Assembly: GCA_001941045.1 (NCBI GenBank)
Contig: MSHD01000033.1
Coordinates: forward strand, 30,880-94,879
Length of the DNA stretch: 64,000 nt
Source of the DNA: Lachnospiraceae bacterium Zagget2
GTDB taxonomy: Bacteria; Bacillota; Clostridia; Lachnospirales; Lachnospiraceae
Direction of reading: 5' to 3'
The first letter of the stretch is position 1; every line of letters begins with the position of its first letter. The notes beneath the pieces were generated by a model. The model made no database searches. It had not been told where the DNA came from and was given only the letters and a program-made list of their open reading frames with translations. The position numbers and the translations under genes were made by a program. Below, piece after piece: positions 58,017-64,000 of this stretch.

Positions 58017-58952
58017 ATGAATTATTTGAATTCAACAGAGCCGATGAAGCTTTTTGAAAAAGAGTGTAAGGGCAGGCTGTATGTCGATAAAAGTATGCTG
58101 ATAGAGAAAATTTCGGATAAAGTGGGGAGTGCAGGGCAGTATATCTGTATCACGCGTCCGAGACGTTTTGGAAAGACGATCAACGCCAACATGCTTGCAG
58201 CATATTTTACCAAAGGCTGTGACAGTACGGAGCTTTTCAATGGTCTGAAGATTCACGACTCTCCGGTGTATGGAGAAAAGCAGAACCAGTACAATGTCAT
58301 CCATATTGATTTCAGCGTACAGCCTGATTTTTGCGAGTGCTATCGGGATTATATTTCCAATATTATAGAAAACCTGAAAGAAGACTTGGCGGAAGCTTAC
58401 CCGTCTGTTGCGGGCAGAGACTACGCGCAGATCAGCCGGATGTTCCGTGATACGGGAGACACATTCATTTTCATACTTGATGAATGGGACTCCGTGTTTT
58501 ATGAGAAATTTATGGAGGAGGACGACCGGATTCAGTTTCTGAAATGGCTGAAAGGTCTTTTGAAGGACAAGCCCTATGTGGAACTCGCCTACATGACGGG
58601 AATACTGCCGATCGCGAAATATTCCAGTGGATCGGAATTGAATATGTTTGACGAATATAACTTCATGAATGACAATGTGTACGACCAATATTTTGGCTTC
58701 AACGAGGAAGAGGTTCACAGACTCTGTGAGAAGTATGGAAGCGTCTCTTTTACGGAATTGAAGGAGTGGTACGACGGCTATTATTTCTATAACGGGGACA
58801 GCCTGTTCAATCCGCGTTCCGTGAACAGGGCGCTGGATCGCGGCGTATGCCTGAATTACTGGACGGAGACAGGTCCGATGAATGAGATCGCGGACTGCAT
58901 TGAGAATAACCCTAGGACAAAGAAACACACCTGTAAGATCGAGACAGCCTGA
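58017..58952 (+). CDS. AAA-ATPase-like protein, apparently truncated at C-terminus
   Basis: YVDKSMLIEKISDKVGSAGQYICITRPRRFGKTINANMLAAYF; ends soon after LNYWTETGPMNEI. Confidence 0.8.
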   Translation: MNYLNSTEPMKLFEKECKGRLYVDKSMLIEKISDKVGSAGQYICITRPRRFGKTINANMLAAYFTKGCDSTELFNGLKIHDSPVYGEKQNQYNVIHIDFSVQPDFCECYRDYISNIIENLKEDLAEAYPSVAGRDYAQISRMFRDTGDTFIFILDEWDSVFYEKFMEEDDRIQFLKWLKGLLKDKPYVELAYMTGILPIAKYSSGSELNMFDEYNFMNDNVYDQYFGFNEEEVHRLCEKYGSVSFTELKEWYDGYYFYNGDSLFNPRSVNRALDRGVCLNYWTETGPMNEIADCIENNPRTKKHTCKIETA

Positions 58953-58971
58953 CACCAGGCTGTCATTTTTT
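58943..58971 (+). terminator. Terminator near right end of element
   Basis: GACAGCCTG ... CAGGCTGTC ATTTTTT. Confidence 0.8.
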
Positions 58972-58983
58972 CCCGCAATCATG

Positions 58984-58993
58984 CATTCCCCCA
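58984..58993. repeat. Direct repeat CATTCCCCCA, right element end
   Basis: Identical to 51962-51971. Confidence 0.85.
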
Positions 58994-59200
58994 CGCCGCA
59001 TCGAAACTCAGCGCGACCTGCGCTTTCTCTGTACTGACGCAGTAGATCGGAAGCTTGCGGCTCTGCACTTCGCTGAAGACCGGGCTGAGCTGTCCGCAGA
59101 CAACGAAGGCGCCGGCAGCGGCGATCAGGACGCAGAGCGCCGGGACGATGAGCTTCCTGCAGGAAAGTTTTTCCGGGGAAAGCTTTGTGGAAATTTTCAT
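58984..59200 (-). pseudogene. pdaB: N-terminal portion of split pdaB-like polysaccharide deacetylase
   Basis: MKISTKLS...TM...RKLPIYCVSTEKAQVALSFDAAWGN then frame stops (A*) in the element. Confidence 0.88.
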
Positions 59201-59328
59201 AGAGACTCCGGAAGTATTTCTTTAGGAAAGCTTATGAGTTTTCTGACAGAATCATTCTTGATAAAAAAGCAGATTTCCTCTATACTCTAATAGGCATAGA
59301 GAAGTTTATGACAGGAGGGCACGGGAGA

Positions 59329-60075
59329 ATGAGTGCATATCGCAAAGTGCTGGCGCTGGACAGTTCCGGCCTCGTAGCGAGCGCGGCGGTCGTGGAGCGT
59401 GATGAATCCGGCAGCACGCTGCTCGCGGAATATACGGTGAATTATAAGAAGACACATTCCCAGACGCTGCTTCCGATGCTGGATGAGATTGCGCGTATGA
59501 TCGAGCTCGATCTTCACTCGGTCGATGCGATCGCTGTGGCTGCGGGGCCGGGTTCCTTCACGGGTCTCAGGATCGGTTCGGCGACGGCGAAGGGACTGGG
59601 ACTGGCTCTGGACAAGCCGCTGGTCGCAGTGCCGACGGTGGACGCGCTTGCTTACAATCTGTTTGGTGCGGACGGCCTGATCTGCCCGTTGATGGACGCC
59701 AGGAGAAATCAGGTCTATACAGGAATCTACGAGTTCCGAGGAAGCAGCCTTGCAGCGCTTGAGCCGCAGATGGCGGTGGATATCACGGAGATTGCACAGC
59801 GCCTTCATGCGCGGGAGAGAAATGTGATTTTCCTTGGAGATGCAGTTCCTCTTCATCGGGAGACCTTGAAAGAACTCTTCGCTGATCGGGATATTCGTTT
59901 CGCGCCCGCGCATCTGAACCGGCAGAGAGCCGGGGCGGTCGGCGCGCTTGCACTGGAATACATAAAGGAAGGAAAATGGGAGAGCGCTGACGAGCATAAG
60001 CCGGAATATCTGCGCATGGCGCAGGCGGAACGCGTGCGGGCCCAGAAAATGAAGAGCGGAGAGCAGGCGACATGA
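59329..60075 (+). CDS. tsaB: tRNA threonylcarbamoyladenosine biosynthesis protein TsaB
   Basis: KVLALDSSGLVASAAVVE, HSQTLLPMLDEI, GPGSFTGLRIGSATAKGL. Confidence 0.94.
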   Translation: MSAYRKVLALDSSGLVASAAVVERDESGSTLLAEYTVNYKKTHSQTLLPMLDEIARMIELDLHSVDAIAVAAGPGSFTGLRIGSATAKGLGLALDKPLVAVPTVDALAYNLFGADGLICPLMDARRNQVYTGIYEFRGSSLAALEPQMAVDITEIAQRLHARERNVIFLGDAVPLHRETLKELFADRDIRFAPAHLNRQRAGAVGALALEYIKEGKWESADEHKPEYLRMAQAERVRAQKMKSGEQAT

Positions 60076-60509
60076 TCCGCCGGATGACCGAGGCGGATGT
60101 ATCTCGTGTGGCGGAGCTTGAGCAGAGTTGTTTTTCCACGCCCTGGTCGGAACAGAGCCTGAGGGAAAGCCTTGAAAAACCCGAGTACCTCTTTCTGGTC
60201 TGTGAAGAAGATGGTAAAGTCATCGGCTACGGAGGCCTGCTGCAGGTGGGTGATGAGGCGGATATCCTCGACATTGCGGTGGCGAAAGACTCACGCGGAC
60301 ACGGATACGGGACGGAGATCGTGCGGGCGCTCCTCGCGGAGGGCCGGACGCTGGGCATACGGGCCTTTACACTGGAGGTGCGTGTGAGCAACCGGGCGGC
60401 GGTTCACGTCTACGAGAAGCTGGGATTCGTGTGCGAGGGCCGGCGGAAGGATTTCTATGAGAAGCCGCGGGAGGATGCGGCCATCCTGTGGCTACGGATG
60501 GATGACTGA
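60072..60509 (+). CDS. rimI: Ribosomal protein alanine acetyltransferase (GNAT)
   Basis: MTEADVSRVAELEQSCFSTPWSEQSL, GHGYGTEIVRALL, VHVYEKLGF; between tsaB and tsaD. Confidence 0.9.
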   Translation: MIRRMTEADVSRVAELEQSCFSTPWSEQSLRESLEKPEYLFLVCEEDGKVIGYGGLLQVGDEADILDIAVAKDSRGHGYGTEIVRALLAEGRTLGIRAFTLEVRVSNRAAVHVYEKLGFVCEGRRKDFYEKPREDAAILWLRMDD

Positions 60510-60597
60510 CCACCAATTCCCTGTTTGCAATACGGCGCCGGTGCATTATACTGAGAATGCCGGGGCACAAGAGTACCGTAAAACAGGAGGAGAATTG

Positions 60598-60846
60598 ATG
60601 CGTCAATATACGAAGGAAAATAAAAAACTGTTAAACAAACTTGTCTGTAACCGCTGTGGACGGGAGCTGAAGCTGGAGCAGGGCGCTTCGCGTGAGGGCG
60701 TGTTCCACGGGGAGGTCCTCTGGGGATATTTCTCCGAAAAGGACGGCGAGCGCCATAGCTTTGATCTGTGCGAGGACTGCTACGGACAGATCACTGCGGG
60801 CTTCGCGATTCCAGTCCGAGTGGAGGACGAGTCAGAGCTTTTATAG
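60598..60846 (+). CDS. Small Cys-motif protein
   Basis: CNRCGRELK, GYFSEKDGERHSFDLCEDCYGQI. Confidence 0.65.
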   Translation: MRQYTKENKKLLNKLVCNRCGRELKLEQGASREGVFHGEVLWGYFSEKDGERHSFDLCEDCYGQITAGFAIPVRVEDESELL

Positions 60847-60855
60847 GAGAGATTT

Positions 60856-61779
60856 ATGCTGGATGTGTGTCTGCTGGGGAGCGGCGGCATGATGCCGCTT
60901 CCCTATCGTTTTCTGACTGCGCTGATGCTGCGCTACAATGGAAGCAGCCTGCTGATCGACTGCGGGGAGGGCACGCAGGTCACGATCAGGGAGAAGGGCT
61001 GGAGCTTCAAACCGATCGACGTGATCTGCTTTACCCATTATCACGGCGACCATATCAGCGGGCTGCCCGGCCTTTTGCTGTCGATGGGAAATGCGGAGCG
61101 GACGGAGCCGCTGACGCTGATCGGACCGAAGGGGCTGGAGCGGGTCGTGAGCGCGCTGCGGGTCATCGCGCCGGAGCTGCCGTTCCCAATTATTTATAAG
61201 GAAATAAACGGACAGCGGGAGGAGTTTTCCCTGAATGGCTACCGCCTCACTGCGTTCCGGGTAAATCACAATGTGCTGTGCTACGGCTATACGTTTGAAC
61301 TTGACCGGGCGGGAAAGTTTCAGCTCGATAAGGCGCTTGCGCTTGATATTCCCAAGCCGTACTGGGGCAGATTACAGAAGGGCGAGACGATTGAAGTGGA
61401 CGGGCAGACCTACGTGCCGCAGATGGTCATGGGTGCGCCGCGCAAGGGTCTGAAGCTGTGTTACTGTACGGACACGCGCCCGACGCAGTCGATCATCGAC
61501 CATGCAATGCACTCTGACCTTTTCATCTGCGAGGGCATGTACGGGGAGAAGGATAAGGAGGCGAAGGCTAGGGAACACCGGCACATGACCTTCTATGAAG
61601 CTGCAAATCTTGCGCGCAGCGCACAGGTAAAGGAGCTCTGGCTGACTCATTACAGCCCGTCCCTTAACTGGCCGGAGGCCTATATGGATGAGGTGCGTAA
61701 GATCTTCCCGGCGGCGTATGCCGGAAAGGACCGCAAGTCCGTAGAACTGTCGTTTGAAGAGGTGCCGGAAAATGAGTGA
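60856..61779 (+). CDS. rnz: Ribonuclease Z
   Basis: [52 protein letters not shown]. Confidence 0.93.
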   Translation: MLDVCLLGSGGMMPLPYRFLTALMLRYNGSSLLIDCGEGTQVTIREKGWSFKPIDVICFTHYHGDHISGLPGLLLSMGNAERTEPLTLIGPKGLERVVSALRVIAPELPFPIIYKEINGQREEFSLNGYRLTAFRVNHNVLCYGYTFELDRAGKFQLDKALALDIPKPYWGRLQKGETIEVDGQTYVPQMVMGAPRKGLKLCYCTDTRPTQSIIDHAMHSDLFICEGMYGEKDKEAKAREHRHMTFYEAANLARSAQVKELWLTHYSPSLNWPEAYMDEVRKIFPAAYAGKDRKSVELSFEEVPENE

Positions 61780-62800
61780 AAAAAAAGATATTTTAATTCT
61801 GGCGATTGAAAGTTCCTGTGATGAGACCGCCGCCGCCGTCGTGAAAAACGGACGTGAGGTGTTGTCCAATGTAATCTCTTCGCAGATTGCGCTGCACACG
61901 CTGTACGGGGGCGTGGTGCCGGAGATTGCCTCGCGCAAACATATCGAGAAAATCAATTATGTGATCCGGGAGGCCTTAAGTCAGGCGGGTGTCGGTCTTG
62001 ATGACCTTGACGCGATCGGCGTGACCTACGGACCGGGGCTGGTCGGCGCGCTGCTGGTCGGCGTCGCGGAGGCGAAAGCGATCAGCTATGCCGCAGGGCT
62101 GCCGCTGGTCGGCGTACATCATATCGAAGGACATATTTCTGCAAATTACATAGAACATAAGGATCTGGAGCCGCCCTTCCTCTGCCTGGTGGTGTCCGGC
62201 GGACATACGCATCTCGTGATTGTAAAGGATTATGGAAAATATGAGATCCTCGGGCGCACGCGGGACGACGCAGCGGGGGAAGCCTTTGACAAGGTGGCGC
62301 GTGCGATTGGCCTGGGCTATCCGGGCGGACCGAAGATCGACCGGCTTGCGAAGGAGGGAAATCCGGATGCGATCCACTTCCCACGGGCGAAAGTCGGGGA
62401 TTCCGGCTATGATTTCAGCTTCAGCGGTGTGAAATCAGCAGTGCTGAACCATCTGAACGCCTGCAGGATGAAGGGCGAGCCGATCGTGGAGGCGGATATC
62501 GCTGCATCCTTCCAGAAGGCGGTCTGTGACGTGCTGGTCGAGCACACGCTTCATGCCGCAGAAGAATATAAGATTGATAAGGTCGCGATGGCGGGCGGCG
62601 TCGCATCAAATTCTGCGCTGCGCGCGGCTATGCAGGCCGCCTGCGATCGGAGAAAGCTTCCGCTCTATTGTCCGTCTCCGATTCTCTGTACGGACAACGC
62701 GGCGATGATCGGCGCGGCGGCTTACTATGAGTTTATGGCGGGAAATCGCGCAGGACTCGACCTGAACGCGGTCCCGAATCTGCCACTGGGAGAACGCTGA
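61772..62800 (+). CDS. tsaD: tRNA threonylcarbamoyltransferase TsaD
   Basis: [50 protein letters not shown]. Confidence 0.96.
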   Translation: MSEKKDILILAIESSCDETAAAVVKNGREVLSNVISSQIALHTLYGGVVPEIASRKHIEKINYVIREALSQAGVGLDDLDAIGVTYGPGLVGALLVGVAEAKAISYAAGLPLVGVHHIEGHISANYIEHKDLEPPFLCLVVSGGHTHLVIVKDYGKYEILGRTRDDAAGEAFDKVARAIGLGYPGGPKIDRLAKEGNPDAIHFPRAKVGDSGYDFSFSGVKSAVLNHLNACRMKGEPIVEADIAASFQKAVCDVLVEHTLHAAEEYKIDKVAMAGGVASNSALRAAMQAACDRRKLPLYCPSPILCTDNAAMIGAAAYYEFMAGNRAGLDLNAVPNLPLGER

Positions 62801-63519
62801 TGGAAAGAAAGAAGGGAACGGCGATTGTGCTTGCTTCCGGACAGGGGAAGCGGATGGGTACGAAGGTGCCAAAGCAGTTTCTGGAGATTCAGGGAAGACC
62901 GGTTCTGTGGTATTCGCTGGATGTATTTCAGCGTTCAGAGCTGATTCAGGAGATCATCCTGGTCACAGGGGCGGAGCAGGTCGAATTTTGCAGAGAACTT
63001 GCCAGGAACAATCATATCGACAAACTGTGCGCGGTTGTGACCGGGGGAAAGGAACGCTATCATTCGGTCTGGAACGGACTGCAGGCGATGAAGAGTGAGC
63101 AGGATCGCATTGTCTTCATCCATGATGGCGTCCGACCATTTATTGACGGAGAAATGCTCCGGCGCGCGTACGACGAGGCCTGCGTGAATGAGGCCTGTGA
63201 GGTGGGAATGCCGGTGAAGGATACGATTCGGATTCTGGACGAAGAGGGAAGGGTGTGCATGACGCCGAAGCGCAGCCGGGTCTGGCAGATTCAGACGCCG
63301 CAGGTCTTCACTTCCGAGCTGATCGTTCCGGCTTACCGGAAATTGATCGCGCAGGAGCAGGAGCTTCTGGCGCAGGGAGTGCAGATCACAGATGACGTGA
63401 TGGTTGTGGAGCAGATGTGCGGTCGCTCGGCAAGCATGGTAATGGGTTCCTATGAAAACATCAAAATCACGACACCGGAGGATTTGAAGATTGCGGAAAT
63501 ATTCGCAAAAAATGGTTGA
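62800..63519 (+). CDS. ispD: 2-C-methyl-D-erythritol 4-phosphate cytidylyltransferase
   Basis: IVLASGQGKRMGTKVPKQFLEI, VTGGKERYHSVWNGL, HDGVRPF, TPQVF. Confidence 0.95.
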   Translation: MERKKGTAIVLASGQGKRMGTKVPKQFLEIQGRPVLWYSLDVFQRSELIQEIILVTGAEQVEFCRELARNNHIDKLCAVVTGGKERYHSVWNGLQAMKSEQDRIVFIHDGVRPFIDGEMLRRAYDEACVNEACEVGMPVKDTIRILDEEGRVCMTPKRSRVWQIQTPQVFTSELIVPAYRKLIAQEQELLAQGVQITDDVMVVEQMCGRSASMVMGSYENIKITTPEDLKIAEIFAKNG

Positions 63520-63560
63520 CAAAAGGGAAACACGCTGGTAAAATCAACTTTGTCGCTTAT

Positions 63561-63646
63561 GGAGAGATATCGAAGTGGTCATAACGAGGCGGTCTTGAAA
63601 ACCGTTTGTCCGTAAGGGCGCGTGGGTTCGAATCCCACTCTCTCCG
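63561..63646 (+). tRNA. tRNA-Ser (UGA)
   Basis: GGAGAGA...TCTCTCC(G) acceptor; anticodon arm GGTCTTGAAAACC; long variable arm; GGTTCGAATCC T-arm. Confidence 0.95.
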
Positions 63647-63703
63647 TTACACACGGAAGAGTGTGTTCGAACAAAATATAGTCTGGTAAATAACAGGCAC
63701 TGT

Positions 63704-63792
63704 GGAGAAATACCCAAGCGGCTGAAGGGGCTCCCCTGGAAAGGGAGTAGGTCGTTAATAGCGGCGCGAGGGTTCAAATCCCTCTTTCTCCG
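63704..63792 (+). tRNA. tRNA-Ser (GGA)
   Basis: GGAGAAA...TTTCTCC(G) acceptor; anticodon arm CTCCCCTGGAAAGGGAG; long variable arm; GGTTCAAATCC. Confidence 0.95.
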
Positions 63793-63851
63793 CTCTTTTT
63801 TATCGCTGAAAACTGTCTTAAAAATTTTTAAAAAATTTGTAAAAAAAGAGG

Positions 63852-64000
63852 TTGACAGGACAAAAAAGATTTGGTAATATAATCGAGCTGGCCGCGAGAG
63901 CGGACAGCGGACGAACCTTGATAATTAAATAGTGCTTTGAAAAGATCTTCGAAGATTCTTTTGAAACAACCTAAGAAACAGTAACGGATAAGAACAGCCA
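63852..64000 (+). promoter_or_regulatory. Strong promoter and leader, probably for an rRNA operon beyond window
   Basis: TTGACA 63852-63857, TAATAT/TATAAT at 63875-63883, long untranslated leader (GAACCTTGATAATTAAATAGTG...). Confidence 0.6.

Larger units (their letters stand above)
51962..58993. mobile_element. 7.0-kb serine-recombinase element interrupting pdaB-like gene, flanked by 10-bp direct repeats CATTCCCCCA
   Basis: Repeats at 51962-51971 and 58984-58993; removal of one repeat plus intervening DNA restores the deacetylase ORF in frame. Confidence 0.88.

Noticed and set aside
63544-63777. 77-aa minus-strand ORF at the right end
   Set aside because: Lies across the two tRNA-Ser genes; spurious.
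1-64000. CRISPR arrays
   Set aside because: No regularly spaced repeats or cas genes observed on either strand.

Overview
Chromosomal segment of a spore-forming Firmicute (Lachnospiraceae/Clostridia-like by gene content). Conserved backbone: dxs(partial)-tlyA-nadK-argR-recN-spoIVB, NlpC/P60, rpsO-pnp, prfB (programmed +1 frameshift), hom-thrH, addB ... addA, aroD, MATE, tsaB-rimI-x-rnz-tsaD-ispD, two tRNA-Ser, and what looks like an rRNA-operon promoter/leader at the right edge. Two accessory regions stand out. (1) About 28 kb (16.6-44.9 kb) sits between addB and addA. It encodes MORN-type lipoproteins, a PP2C phosphatase, five related Ser/Thr kinases/pseudokinases (two with Sel1 repeats, two with C-terminal TM segments), an ECF sigma factor, a ClpB-type AAA+ / FtsH-type AAA+ / M41 protease fusion, GrpE-like and Hsp70 proteins, unknown membrane/zinc-ribbon proteins, a second ClpP and an orphan VirD4/TraG-like ATPase. 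Eight copies of one ECF-like promoter, AAACC-N16-CGTCT(T/A/G)A(T), all with exactly 16-nt spacing, are scattered through this island. This suggests a self-contained kinase / sigma / chaperone-protease regulon, and is the best candidate for an undescribed system. (2) A 7,022-bp element (51,962-58,993) carrying a large serine recombinase splits a pdaB-like sporulation polysaccharide deacetylase gene. The halves are flanked by a 10-bp direct repeat (CATTCCCCCA), and joining them at the repeat restores one 263-codon ORF in frame, so it is a candidate skin-like developmentally excised element. All family assignments come from reading motifs in the translations; no database searches were run.
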